NCBI GenBank assembly: GCA_023957375.1
Contig: JAMLHB010000002.1
Coordinates: forward strand, 62,001-126,000
DNA length: 64,000 nt
Origin: Flavobacteriales bacterium
GTDB taxonomy: Bacteria > Bacteroidota > Bacteroidia > Flavobacteriales_F > PHOS-HE28
Reading direction: 5' to 3'
The notes under the pieces were generated by a model that saw only the letters and a list, made by a program, of their open reading frames with translations, did no database searches and had not been told where the DNA came from. The position numbers and the translations under genes are program-made. Below, one piece after another: positions 40,089 to 48,743 of the stretch. The first letter of the stretch is position 1. Every line of letters starts with the position of its first letter.

Positions 40089-43000
40089 TCTTCGTCGTTC
40101 GTTCCTTCGGTTTCCTTGGGTTCGGCCGCCTCGGTGATGTTGGCCAATCGACGCGCTGCCTGTTCCACCAGATCGGGTTCGGTGCAGTTGTCCACCACGC
40201 TTTGCAGGGTGGCCCTGGCCTGGAAGAGGTCCTCCATGCCCACGTAGACGTCGCCGAGCAGGATGAAGGCCTTGGCTTTCCAGTGGTCGTAGCTGGGGAA
40301 CTTCTTGGCCAGGTCGAAGATCTCCTTTTCCGCGTCCTTGTAGCGTTTCTGGAGGTATCGCACGTAGGCCATGTGGTAGGCGGCCTCGGCGCCGAAGGCA
40401 TTCTTCGAGCTGCCTGCGATCGCCTTGAAGCGGGTGTAGGCGGCATCGAGCTCATTGGCCTCCACTTCACCCCGGCCCACGGCCAATCCGGCCTCGGCCT
40501 TCAGGTCGGCGGTGGCGTCGCTGTTGGCGATCACCTTTTTGGCGGCATCGGCGGCATCGGCGATGCGTTGCAGCTCCACCAAGCAACGCATGGCCCCCAC
40601 CTGCCCGGCCAGGATGTTCACCGGCAAGGCGGCCACCTGCGCCAGGCGGGTGAAGTAGGGCAGCGCGGCATCATAGCGTTGGTCCTGGAAGAGGATCTGC
40701 GTGGCTGCCGCCAAGGAGGGCTCCAGGAACTGGCCTTCGCCCGCGGCGATCACCCGTTCAAAGCCCGGCAGGGCCTCCTCGGCGCGCTTGGCGCGATAAA
40801 GGCAATCGGCGGCGTAGAACTCGGCGTTGAGCACATAGCCGCCCTTGGGGTATTTGGCCAAGTAGTCGCGGAAGGCGCCCACGGCCTGGTCGCATTTCTC
40901 GGCAAAATAGAGCTGCTCCGCGCTGCGGTAGTATTGTTCATCCAGGTCCAGCGAGCCGGCATCCACGAAGGAGAGCGACTTCACGTAGTCTTCGTATGCG
41001 GCCATGTTGCCCTGCCCGGAGTAGATGCTGGACAGGCCGGCCAGGGCCTCGCGGGAACCGTCCATGGTGGGGTACTTGGCCACCACGGCCTTGAAGCCCT
41101 CCACGGCCTGTTCGGTGCGCCCCTGCCGCTTGTCGATCAAGGCTACCTGCAGCATGCTTTGGCGCACATGGGGCGAGTTGGGGTGCTGGGCCACCACCTG
41201 CCTATAGAAATCCAGTGCCTCGCCATCGCTGCCCGTGTTCAGGTACGTTTCGCCCAACTGGAACTTGGCATCGGCGGCATACTGGCTGTTGGGCTTTTCG
41301 CGCAGCAGTTGCTTCAGGGTGGCGATCTTCTGGTCGTTCTTCTTCTCCAGCCCCAGGCACACGCCTTTCTGGTACAGGGCATAGTCGCGGGCGGCAGCAT
41401 TGGCGGCAATGGCCTTGTCATACCAGGTGATGGCCGGCCCGAAGGCCTTGGTGACGTAGTAGCAGTCTCCGGTGCGTACCAAGGCATCGTTGATCTGCGC
41501 CTTGGGCAGACCGCTGCTTTCGGCGGTGCGTCGGAAAGCGGTGGCGGCCTCGTCATATTGCTTCTGCTTGAAGTAGGCATAGCCCATGCTGTAGCTGGCC
41601 TGCTCATACAGGGCGTTGGCGTATGCCCCGGCGGTATTTCGCACGGCATCGTACTTGGCGAGCGCACCGCTGTATTCACCGAGGGCATAGCTGCACTCCC
41701 CGGCCCAGTAATGTGCCTGCACGGTCACCTTGGGATCCACGGGAAATGTGAGCGCTTTGTTGAAGAAGGCCAATGCCTCCGGGTACTTGCGCCCTTCGTA
41801 GAGTTCCACGCCGCGGTCGAAGGCCAGCTTCTGGTAGGCTTCCTTCAGCCTGATGTCCTTTGTTTTGATGGCGTCCAACGCGGCCAGTGCGGCCTCGTAG
41901 TTCCTGGTCTTCAGGTAGACGTCCAGCAGGAATTCCTGGGCTTCGTCGTGGCGCGGTGAGCCGGGATACTTGGCCATGTAGTCGCGCAGGGCGATGATGG
42001 CCTCGTTGTAGGGGTCGAACGAGAGTTCGTAGGCGAGCTTGGCATAGTTGAACAAGGCATCCTCGGTCACCTTGGCATCGTTGCCGAGGTCATAGGCTTT
42101 CTTGAAGGCATTGCGGGCGTAGTTCTTTTGGCCGAGCTTCAGGTAGCAGTCCGCCATGTGGTAAACGGCGAGCTGTGCGAGGCTGTCGGTGGCGTTGTTC
42201 ACCACCTGGGTGAACTGGTTGATGGCCTGCTGGCACTGGTCGTTCTTGTAGTAGGCGTACCCGGCGATATAGCGGTCGCCGCGGTCCACGCCCGCGCGTT
42301 GCAGGCTTTTTTCGATGTAGGGCAGCGCTTCCTTGTATTGACCGGTGCGGTAATAGGCTTCACCCGCCAATCGGTTGATGTCGCTTTTGTTCTTGGTGTT
42401 CCCGGGGTCGTCCAGCAGGGGTTGTGCGTATTCCAGCAGTGCCTCGTAGTGGCCTTGGAGGAACTTGATCTGGGCGATGTAGTAGGGCACCACGCGGCCA
42501 AAGGCGGGGTCGTCCTTGAGCTTCTCGAAGCCTTCGAGCGCGGCGGCATAGTTGCGCTTGGTGTAGTTGATGTGGGCGTTGTAATAGGTGGCTGGTGCGG
42601 CATAGAGGCCCGGGGCGTCCTTCACCTTGCCGAATTCCACCTGGGCCTTGTCGGCCTGTCCGTCCATGAATAGGGCATAGCCCTTTTTGAAAATGAACTC
42701 GGTGCGTTCGGCCCCCTCGGCCATGTTCTCGTCCACCTGTGCGGCCCAAGCCAGCGCCTGCGGCCATCGCTTGCCATCGAAGTAGTACCTGAACAGCTCC
42801 ATGCGCACGGCGGGCACGTGGAAGTTCTCCGGATGGGCATCCATGAAGTCCAGCAGGCGGTTGGCGGCATCCTGGTGGGCAAGCCGCACCGAGCTGATGG
42901 CCCCCCAGAACTCGGCCTCCGTGCGCAGGCCGCCGTTGGGGTCGCGTTGTTCCTCCGCGACCTGGTCGAAACCGAACAGCGCAGCGCCGTACTGGGCCTT

Positions 43001-43147
43001 GTCGAACAGTTCCATGGCATGGGCGAGGGGCGCCCCGGGATGCTCGTAGTGCGCGGGCCGCTGTGCACGCAACGGCATGGTGGCCAACATCACCAGCACC
43101 GGCACCGCCAGGCGCGGGAAATGCGGACGAGGAAGGATCTTCTTCAT
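40085..43147 (-). CDS. Large TPR-repeat exported protein
   Basis: A 1020-residue protein with a signal peptide (AVPVLVMLATMPLRAQ). Tandem tetratricopeptide repeats cover almost the whole length; clear examples include AGEAYYRTGQYKEALPYIEKSL, DALFNYAKLAYELSFDPYNEA and FQLGETYLNTGSDGEALDFY. It is predicted to be a periplasmic or outer-membrane-associated scaffold, and the acidic tail (EAAEPKETEGTNDEE) overlaps the next gene by 4 nt. Repeats of this kind resemble YbgF/BamD-type scaffolds, but this is longer. Transcription probably starts at a GACCTTTG element 5 nt before the ATG. The specific partner is likely the barrel protein encoded next, judging by the coupling. Confidence 0.82.
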   Translation of the reverse strand: MKKILPRPHFPRLAVPVLVMLATMPLRAQRPAHYEHPGAPLAHAMELFDKAQYGAALFGFDQVAEEQRDPNGGLRTEAEFWGAISSVRLAHQDAANRLLDFMDAHPENFHVPAVRMELFRYYFDGKRWPQALAWAAQVDENMAEGAERTEFIFKKGYALFMDGQADKAQVEFGKVKDAPGLYAAPATYYNAHINYTKRNYAAALEGFEKLKDDPAFGRVVPYYIAQIKFLQGHYEALLEYAQPLLDDPGNTKNKSDINRLAGEAYYRTGQYKEALPYIEKSLQRAGVDRGDRYIAGYAYYKNDQCQQAINQFTQVVNNATDSLAQLAVYHMADCYLKLGQKNYARNAFKKAYDLGNDAKVTEDALFNYAKLAYELSFDPYNEAIIALRDYMAKYPGSPRHDEAQEFLLDVYLKTRNYEAALAALDAIKTKDIRLKEAYQKLAFDRGVELYEGRKYPEALAFFNKALTFPVDPKVTVQAHYWAGECSYALGEYSGALAKYDAVRNTAGAYANALYEQASYSMGYAYFKQKQYDEAATAFRRTAESSGLPKAQINDALVRTGDCYYVTKAFGPAITWYDKAIAANAAARDYALYQKGVCLGLEKKNDQKIATLKQLLREKPNSQYAADAKFQLGETYLNTGSDGEALDFYRQVVAQHPNSPHVRQSMLQVALIDKRQGRTEQAVEGFKAVVAKYPTMDGSREALAGLSSIYSGQGNMAAYEDYVKSLSFVDAGSLDLDEQYYRSAEQLYFAEKCDQAVGAFRDYLAKYPKGGYVLNAEFYAADCLYRAKRAEEALPGFERVIAAGEGQFLEPSLAAATQILFQDQRYDAALPYFTRLAQVAALPVNILAGQVGAMRCLVELQRIADAADAAKKVIANSDATADLKAEAGLAVGRGEVEANELDAAYTRFKAIAGSSKNAFGAEAAYHMAYVRYLQKRYKDAEKEIFDLAKKFPSYDHWKAKAFILLGDVYVGMEDLFQARATLQSVVDNCTEPDLVEQAARRLANITEAAEPKETEGTNDEE

Positions 43148-43152
43148 CGGTT

Positions 43153-43160
43153 CAAAGGTC
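43153..43160 (-). promoter_or_regulatory. -7-like element GACCTTTG 5 nt before the TPR gene ATG
   Basis: One mismatch to TAnnTTTG. The same octamer lies 4 nt before the AraC-type gene at 55835. The spacing implies a leaderless or nearly leaderless transcript. Confidence 0.4.
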
Positions 43161-43281
43161 CGGGTGGGCGGGGCGCGTCCCTGCCGGGTGGAACGGAATT
43201 ATCCACGTTTGCGTGTTCACCCTCCCGGCGTGCTGTTGGGATGTTGGCGGGGGTCCTGGTAAAAGACCGGGCGGAATTTTC

Positions 43282-43289
43282 TTCCTTTG
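43282..43289 (+). promoter_or_regulatory. -7-like element TTCCTTTG of ftsE
   Basis: One mismatch to TAnnTTTG, 20 nt before the ATG at 43310. Confidence 0.4.
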
Positions 43290-43309
43290 GCCGAACTTGC
43301 ACCTTGCCC

Positions 43310-43999
43310 ATGGCCGACACCTCCCCCATCATCGAACTGCACGATGCCCGCATCTTCCAGCGCGAGAACCTGATCTTGAACCAGGTGGACCTCACGGTGA
43401 ACGCCGGCGAGTTCATCTACCTGGTGGGCCGCACGGGCAGCGGGAAAAGCAGCCTGATGCGCACGCTGTACGGCGACCTGCCCTTTCTGGAGGGCGAAGG
43501 CCACGTGGCGGGCTTCAACCTTCGCAAGCTCAAGCGGCGGCAAGTGCCCTACCTGCGGCGCAAGATCGGGATCGTGTTCCAGGACTTCCAGTTGCTGGGC
43601 GACCGCACGGTGAACGAGAACCTCACTTTTGTGATGCGCAGCACCGGTTGGAAGGACAAAAAAGCCATGAACGCCAAGGTGCAGGAAGTGCTGGAGAAAG
43701 TGGGCCTGGGCAACAAGGGCTACAAGATGCCGCACGAGCTGAGCGGCGGCGAGCAACAGCGGGTGAGCATCGCCCGGGCCCTGGTGAACGACCCCGAACT
43801 GGTTTTAGCCGACGAGCCCACGGGCAACCTGGACCCCGAGACCACGGCGGAGATCGTGGAACTGCTGTACACCATCAGCCACGGCGGCCGCTGCGTGATC
43901 ATGGCCACGCACGACTATACCCACATGCAGAAAGTGAAGGCGCGCGTGGTTCGCTGTGAGGACGGAAAGCTGCTGGAAGTGAGCGCGGCGCCGGTGTAG
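43310..43999 (+). CDS. ftsE: Cell division ABC transporter ATP-binding protein FtsE
   Basis: FtsE is the ATPase partner of the membrane protein FtsX; the pair relays divisome signals to peptidoglycan hydrolases. The 229-residue protein has all ABC motifs: Walker [10 protein letters not shown] (residues 40-48), Q-loop in [19 protein letters not shown], signature [15 protein letters not shown], Walker [16 protein letters not shown] and the switch His in MATHDYTHM. The [10 protein letters not shown] pattern is typical of FtsE/LolD-like enzymes. The ATG at 43310 follows a -7 element by 20 nt and gives the usual N-terminus ([17 protein letters not shown]). ftsX is not next to it, which is common in Bacteroidota. 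A LolD-type lipoprotein transporter ATPase is the main alternative. Confidence 0.88.
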   Translation: MADTSPIIELHDARIFQRENLILNQVDLTVNAGEFIYLVGRTGSGKSSLMRTLYGDLPFLEGEGHVAGFNLRKLKRRQVPYLRRKIGIVFQDFQLLGDRTVNENLTFVMRSTGWKDKKAMNAKVQEVLEKVGLGNKGYKMPHELSGGEQQRVSIARALVNDPELVLADEPTGNLDPETTAEIVELLYTISHGGRCVIMATHDYTHMQKVKARVVRCEDGKLLEVSAAPV

Positions 44000-44097
44000 C
44001 TCGGAAGCTGGTGGAACACGTGGGGTGGTCACCAGCTGGAAGCCGGTGGTACATGTGGGGTTATCACCGGCTGGAAGCCGGTGGAACATGTGGGGTG
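44000..44097. repeat. REP-like intergenic repeat: about three 35-bp units
   Basis: Three copies with a 35-bp period of a unit around ACCGGCTGGAAGCCGGTGG followed by AACATGTGGGGT. The core is the palindrome CACCGGCT / AGCCGGTG. The array starts directly after the ftsE stop codon and runs to the 3' side of the T9SS gene at 44122. Confidence 0.85.
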
Positions 44098-44121
44098 GAA
44101 GGCCCGGAGGGAACTGCACAC

Positions 44122-45714
44122 TCACTCACAGGCCACCTTCACCACGCCCAACGAGCGTTCCTTCGTGCGCACCTCCACTACGTACAGGCCGCCCGGCAGC
44201 CCGTCCCGCTCCAAGATGAACGAAGGGCCGAGCCGTGCCACGTGCGAACACTTCACCTCGCGGCCCAGCGCATCCCTCCAGATCACGGTTTCCGGCCCCA
44301 GGCCGTCGGCGATGGCCGGTGCGCTGAATTCCAGCACCGCACGCGCCTGCATGGGGTTCGGCCGGATGCCGATCAGGGATCGCGCTTCGTCCGCCGGTTG
44401 CGGCACTCCCACCGTGATGTCGTCGCAGTACCGCTTGCACGGGGACGGAAAACCGCCCAGCACGTTCGTTTGCTGCAAGTACTCGCCATTGCGCCCATAT
44501 TGATACACGGGATTTTCCGACCAACCCAGCGACGGACCCCAAGGCATCCAGGTGAACCTGATGAATTGCACCGTGGGCAGTGTGGCGTAAAAATCCAACG
44601 GGACCGGCATGCGTAGCAGCAAGGTGCCCGAGGCGGGTGAACCCAACTGCGGGTAATCGTGATCGTAGCCCAACGGCGCAGTGGCGATGAACGCACCGTG
44701 TTCGCCGTCGTACACAACGTTCAGGCTAGTCACTCCGATCCAGTGGAAAGCACTGTTCACCAAGCTGTCCGGGACTGACTCCAGATCAAATTGGTGCACC
44801 AGCCCAGGTGTAATTCCCATCGGCCGAATAGCGAAGTACAGGTAGCGGCCGCTCAGGTCGAAATCCCCCTCCAACATCCGCAATCCGGGCAAAGGGTGTT
44901 CCGGATCCGAGTGTGCCCCATATTCCTGCAAGCTGATGTCCGCCCAATGGGTGAGCACCCCGTTGGCCCGGTTGAAGTTGAAGACCTCCGCCTTGTTGGT
45001 GTCCAAGGAGGTATCGTTCTTCACCACCGCCAGCCTGTCGCCTTGGAAGCTGAAGAACATTTTGCCGTAGCGGTCCATGTTGCGCTCGGGCGCCGATGCC
45101 AAGTACGGGGTGCCCGCATGGGACACCACCGGCACGGGGTCCAAACCGCTTGCCAAGAGGTGGTAGGCGTGAAAGGCATCGTCGGCATCGCCGTGCAGCA
45201 GCACCCAATAGCCCGTCTCCCCGGCATCCGTGGTGGCCGTCAGCTTGGCCGTGGCGTTCTGCATGAGCCAGTTGGTGGTGCCCACCACCGCACCAGCGCC
45301 GCCGTTTGCGCCCAAGTCCACCTCCACCCATCCCGCACGTGCCGTGGGCGCCTCCTCGGTGATGAACACCGCGTACCGGTCCCCTGGCCCGGGCATCGGC
45401 ACGATCAGGTAGTTGGCCGCCGGCACGTTCCAGCCCAAGTCTGCAGGGCTTCCCCCCGGCAGGGTTTGGAACAGGGCATTGCGGATCCCGAAGTCGTCAG
45501 CCAACAGGGCGAACTGCCCGTTCACATCGCTGATGGAGGCATTGCGCAGCGATACCGTGTCGGCCATGGGCACCGAGATCATGGTGTCCGCGGAAAACTG
45601 CAACCACGCACCGCTGGCGAACACCCAGTTGAAGTTGCGCTGCTGTGCTTGGGCGGCAAGGGCCAGGCACACCAGGGCCACCAATGCTCCAATGACGTGT
45701 TTGCCAGGTCTCAT
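44122..45714 (-). CDS. Secreted propeller-like protein with T9SS type A sorting domain, copy 1
   Basis: This 530-residue exported protein has a signal peptide (HVIGALVALVCLALAAQAQ) and a long beta-rich region that appears propeller-like (repeated strands with GDRYAVF, GRYLYFAI, HGAFIATA). It ends in a type A T9SS sorting domain (IGIRPNPMQARAVLEF through GGLYVVEVRTK). No catalytic motif is seen, so it is a cargo protein of unknown role. It is about 95% identical to the next gene; differences cluster in the middle (HPLPGLRMLEG, IRPMGITPGLVHQF, HWIGVTSLNVVY). A -7-like TATCTTTA lies 23 nt before the ATG. Confidence 0.85.
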   Translation of the reverse strand: MRPGKHVIGALVALVCLALAAQAQQRNFNWVFASGAWLQFSADTMISVPMADTVSLRNASISDVNGQFALLADDFGIRNALFQTLPGGSPADLGWNVPAANYLIVPMPGPGDRYAVFITEEAPTARAGWVEVDLGANGGAGAVVGTTNWLMQNATAKLTATTDAGETGYWVLLHGDADDAFHAYHLLASGLDPVPVVSHAGTPYLASAPERNMDRYGKMFFSFQGDRLAVVKNDTSLDTNKAEVFNFNRANGVLTHWADISLQEYGAHSDPEHPLPGLRMLEGDFDLSGRYLYFAIRPMGITPGLVHQFDLESVPDSLVNSAFHWIGVTSLNVVYDGEHGAFIATAPLGYDHDYPQLGSPASGTLLLRMPVPLDFYATLPTVQFIRFTWMPWGPSLGWSENPVYQYGRNGEYLQQTNVLGGFPSPCKRYCDDITVGVPQPADEARSLIGIRPNPMQARAVLEFSAPAIADGLGPETVIWRDALGREVKCSHVARLGPSFILERDGLPGGLYVVEVRTKERSLGVVKVACE

Positions 45715-45737
45715 CGTGATTGGATCTTGATGTCCAC

Positions 45738-45745
45738 TAAAGATA
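45738..45745 (-). promoter_or_regulatory. -7-like element TATCTTTA of T9SS cargo copy 1
   Basis: One mismatch to TAnnTTTG. The equivalent sequence is conserved at 47530-47537 upstream of copy 2. Confidence 0.45.
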
Positions 45746-45834
45746 GGATTTCTTTCCCACTTCAGATCGATACCGGTGAAGTGTACCCGTACTGAACACG
45801 CTTACCGCGCTTCATCGCCCCCGAAAAGATGCAT

Positions 45835-45885
45835 TGGAACATGTGGGGTGATCACCGGCTGGAAGCCGATGGAACATGTGGGGTG
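45835..45885. repeat. REP-like unit between the duplicated genes
   Basis: About one and a half units of the same family as 44000-44097 (GGAACATGTGGGGT flanking an ATCACCGGCTGGAAGCC core). They sit at the junction between the two arms of the duplication. Confidence 0.8.
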
Positions 45886-45909
45886 GAAGGCCCGGAGGGA
45901 ACTGCACAC

Positions 45910-47505
45910 TCACTCACAGGCCACCTTCACCACGCCCAACGAGCGTTCCTTCGTGCGCACCTCCACTATGTACAGGCCGCCCGGCAGCCCGTCCCGCTCC
46001 AAGATGAACGAAGGGCCCAGCCGTGCCACGTGCGAACACTTCACCTCGCGGCCCAGCGCATCCCTCCAGATCACGGTTTCCGGCCGCAGGCCCTCGGCGA
46101 TGGCCGGTGCGCTGAATTCCAGCACCGCACGCGCCTGCATGGGGTTCGGCCGGATGCCGATCAGGGATCGCGCTTCGTCCGCCGGTTGCGGCACTCCCAC
46201 CGTGATGTCGTCGCAGTACCGCTTGCACGGGGACGGAAACCCGCCCAGCACGTTTGTTTGCTGCAAGTACTCGCCATTGAGCCCATATTGATACACATCA
46301 GGATGTTCCGACCAATCCAGCGACGGGCCCCAAGGCATCCAGGTGAACCTGATGAATTGCACCGTGGGCAGCGTGGCGTAAAAATCCAATGGAACCGGCA
46401 TGCGCATCAACAAGGTGCCCGAGGCGGGTGAACCCAACTGCGGGTAATAGTGATCGTAGCCCAACGGCGCAGTGGCGATGAACGCACCGTGTTCGCCGTC
46501 GTACACAACGTGCGTGCTGGGTGCTCCGATCCATGGGAAAGCACTGTTCACCAAGCTGTCCGGGACTGACTCCAGATCAAATTGGTACACCAGTCCATTT
46601 GTGATTCCCTCCTGTCGGATGCCGAGGTACAAGTAGCGGCCGCTCAGGTCGAAATCCCCCTCCAACATCCGCAACCCGATCCCGGAGAGTTCCGGATCCG
46701 AGTGTGCCCCATATTCCTGCAAGCTGATGTCCGCCCAATGGGTGAGCACCCCATTGGCCCGGTTGAAGTTGAAGACCTCCACCTTGTTGGTGTCCAAGGA
46801 GGTATCGTTCTTCACCACCGCCAGCCTGTCGCCTTGGAAGCTGAAGAACATTTTGCCGTAGCGGTCCATGTTGCGCTCGGGCGCCGATGCCAAGTACGGG
46901 GTGCCCGCATGGGACACCACCGGCACGGGGTCCAAACCGCTTGCCAAGAGGTGGTAGGCCTGAAAGGCATCGTCGGCATCGCCGTGCAGCAGCACCCAAT
47001 AGCCCGTCTCCCCGGCATCCGTGGTGGCCGTCAGCTTGGCCGTGGCGTTCTGCATGAGCCAGTTGGTGGTGCCCACCACCGCACCGGCGCCGCCGTTTGC
47101 GCCCAAGTCCACCTCCACCCATCCCGCACGTGCCGTGGGCGCCTCCTCGGTGATGAAGACCGCGTACCGGTCGCCCGACCCGGGCATCGGCACGATCAGG
47201 TAGTTGGCCGCCGGCACGTTCCAGCCCAAGTCTGCAGGGCTTCCCCCCGGCAGGGTTTGGAACAGGGCATTGCGGATCCCAAAGTCGTCGGCCAACAAGG
47301 CGAACTGCCCGTTCACATCGCTGATGGAGGCATTGCGCAGCGATACCGTGTCGGCCATGGGTACCGAGATCATGGTGTCCGCGGAAAACTGCAACCACGT
47401 GCCGCTGGCGAACACCCAGTTGAAGTTGCGCTGCTGTGCTTGGGCGGCAAGGGCCAGGCACGCCAGGGCCACCAATGCTCCAATGACGTGTTTGCCAGGT
47501 CTCAT
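45910..47505 (-). CDS. Secreted propeller-like protein with T9SS type A sorting domain, copy 2
   Basis: This is the 531-residue paralogue of the 44122-45714 product, with the same signal peptide, body and type A sorting domain (RPNPMQARAVLEFSAPAIAE). It differs mainly in a central patch (SGIGLRMLEG, GIRQEGITNGLVYQF, PWIGAPSTHVVY) and has one extra residue in the WSEHPDVYQYG segment. ATG 47505 (MRPGKH) was chosen to match copy 1; the frame is open 8 codons further. The concentration of amino-acid changes in one patch, against near identity elsewhere, suggests either selection on an exposed loop or gene conversion of the flanks. No enzymatic motif was recognised. Confidence 0.85.
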   Translation of the reverse strand: MRPGKHVIGALVALACLALAAQAQQRNFNWVFASGTWLQFSADTMISVPMADTVSLRNASISDVNGQFALLADDFGIRNALFQTLPGGSPADLGWNVPAANYLIVPMPGSGDRYAVFITEEAPTARAGWVEVDLGANGGAGAVVGTTNWLMQNATAKLTATTDAGETGYWVLLHGDADDAFQAYHLLASGLDPVPVVSHAGTPYLASAPERNMDRYGKMFFSFQGDRLAVVKNDTSLDTNKVEVFNFNRANGVLTHWADISLQEYGAHSDPELSGIGLRMLEGDFDLSGRYLYLGIRQEGITNGLVYQFDLESVPDSLVNSAFPWIGAPSTHVVYDGEHGAFIATAPLGYDHYYPQLGSPASGTLLMRMPVPLDFYATLPTVQFIRFTWMPWGPSLDWSEHPDVYQYGLNGEYLQQTNVLGGFPSPCKRYCDDITVGVPQPADEARSLIGIRPNPMQARAVLEFSAPAIAEGLRPETVIWRDALGREVKCSHVARLGPSFILERDGLPGGLYIVEVRTKERSLGVVKVACE

Positions 47506-47529
47506 CGTGATTGGATCTTGATGTTCCAA

Positions 47530-47537
47530 TAAAGATA
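47530..47537 (-). promoter_or_regulatory. -7-like element TATCTTTA of T9SS cargo copy 2
   Basis: One mismatch to TAnnTTTG, 24 nt before ATG 47505, in the same position as in copy 1. Confidence 0.45.
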
Positions 47538-47612
47538 GGATTTCTTTCCACTCCAGATCGATACCGGTGAGGTGTACCCGTACTGAACACGCTTACCGTG
47601 CTTCATCGCCCC

Positions 47613-47676
47613 CCGTCCCAGCGCAGGGTCCGCTATGCTCCGGAGGCTATCCTGGGCATGACCCTGCGGGGACGGG
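47613..47676. repeat. Intergenic palindromic element, family B
   Basis: A 64-bp element with imperfect inverted ends: CCGTCCCAGCGCAGGGTC at the left and GACCCTGCGGGGACGG at the right. The same element, in one complete and two partial copies, lies inside the glycosyltransferase gene at 49616-49770. It immediately follows the right edge of the duplicated segment. The remaining bases to 47837 show no gene. Confidence 0.85.
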
Positions 47677-47837
47677 GGATGCATCAAGTGCGCAATTGAA
47701 CGTACCGCGCAGGTTCATTCCGGGACAAGACCGACATTTGCCGCCCCGGAACCCTGCCCCATCCACTTCCGCCTGGCACATAACCCCGACCTTCCAAGCA
47801 CCGCTTGCCGGCCCCACGTGGTAACCACCTCCCGGAC

Positions 47838-48743
47838 ATGAACGCGGCACCCTCCCTCTCCATCCTGATCCCGGTTTACAACCACGGGGTGGAGGACTTG
47901 GTGGTGGAATTGGTGCGCCAATGCTCGGCGCTGCCGCTGGACTTCGAGGTGCGGGTGTACGACGATGGTTCCACGGAAGAATGGAAGGCGGCCAGCCGCC
48001 GTGTGCAGCACCTGCCGGGCGTGGTGTACAAGGAGCTGGGGCAGAACATTGGCCGTTCACGCATCCGCAACCTGCTGGCGCGGGAGGCTGGTAAACAACG
48101 GCTTCTTTTCCTGGATTGCGACAGCGGCATCCCAAGCGGGGACTTCATCGCCACCTACCTGGCCCACGCCAGCGCGCCCGTGGTGGTGGGCGGCACGGTG
48201 TATGCGGCGCAGCCCCCGGCAGACGCGCGCTTCCAGCTGCACTGGAAGGTGGGCAAGGCCCGCGAGGAGCGCAGCGCCCAACAGCGCACAGCCAGCCCTT
48301 ACCGGAGCATCACGCTCAACAACATCCTCATCGCCAAGGAGGTCTTTCTGTCGGTGCAGTTGGATGAATCGATCCTCACGTATGGCCATGAAGACACCAA
48401 ATTCGGCCAACAGCTCAGGGAGCGGAAGATTGCCATCGTGCACATCAACGATCCGGTGGTGCACAACGGCTTAGGTACCAACACCGAGTTTCTGGCCAAG
48501 ACGCGTGAAGCCCAGCGCAACCTGCGGCGCCTTTATTCCGCCGGCGGCTACGGCATGGGCACGGGCGTGGTGCGGGCCTATCGCCGGCTGGAGCGCTGGC
48601 GGCTGCTGTCCGCCTTCGGCATGGGCTACGGCTTAGTGAGGCCGCTGGTGGAATACGCCTTGGAGCACGGCTTCGCCCCGCTCGTTTTCTTCGATCTGTA
48701 CAAGCTCCACCACTTCATCCGCAGCGGTGAAGCAGGTGCATAG
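47838..48743 (+). CDS. Family 2 glycosyltransferase
   Basis: This 301-residue GT-A fold enzyme would transfer a sugar from a nucleotide donor, probably in envelope polysaccharide or glycoconjugate synthesis at the inner face of the membrane. It shows the N-terminal SLSILIPVYNHG, the DDGS nucleotide-binding motif, FLDCDSGIPSGDF (DxD metal site), and GHEDTKFGQQL, where the ED pair holds the catalytic base. The length is normal. ATG 47838 was chosen because it starts the conserved domain. The gene ends exactly where the convergent family 4 glycosyltransferase begins (stop codons adjacent at 48743/48744). The acceptor sugar is unknown. Confidence 0.88.
   Translation: MNAAPSLSILIPVYNHGVEDLVVELVRQCSALPLDFEVRVYDDGSTEEWKAASRRVQHLPGVVYKELGQNIGRSRIRNLLAREAGKQRLLFLDCDSGIPSGDFIATYLAHASAPVVVGGTVYAAQPPADARFQLHWKVGKAREERSAQQRTASPYRSITLNNILIAKEVFLSVQLDESILTYGHEDTKFGQQLRERKIAIVHINDPVVHNGLGTNTEFLAKTREAQRNLRRLYSAGGYGMGTGVVRAYRRLERWRLLSAFGMGYGLVRPLVEYALEHGFAPLVFFDLYKLHHFIRSGEAGA

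Larger units (their letters stand above)
44064..47612 (-). repeat. Tandem duplication, two arms of about 1.76 kb
   Basis: 44064-45821 and 45851-47612 are near-identical arms, each holding one T9SS cargo gene with its promoter and about 100 nt of upstream sequence. The left edge of both arms is the REP-like unit (GGCTGGAAGCC). The right homology ends at CTTCATCGCCCC. Most differences are single bases; the clearest cluster lies in the middle of the coding region. Confidence 0.9.

Noticed and set aside
38310..41959. Long plus-strand frames opposite the barrel and TPR genes
   Set aside because: Same reason: antisense to genes with signal peptides, TPR motifs and a barrel C-terminus.
44000..44097. 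Possible CRISPR array because of the regular 35-bp period
   Set aside because: The units are contiguous with no unique spacers, there are only three, and the core is palindromic; it fits a REP-like element. No cas gene is in the window.
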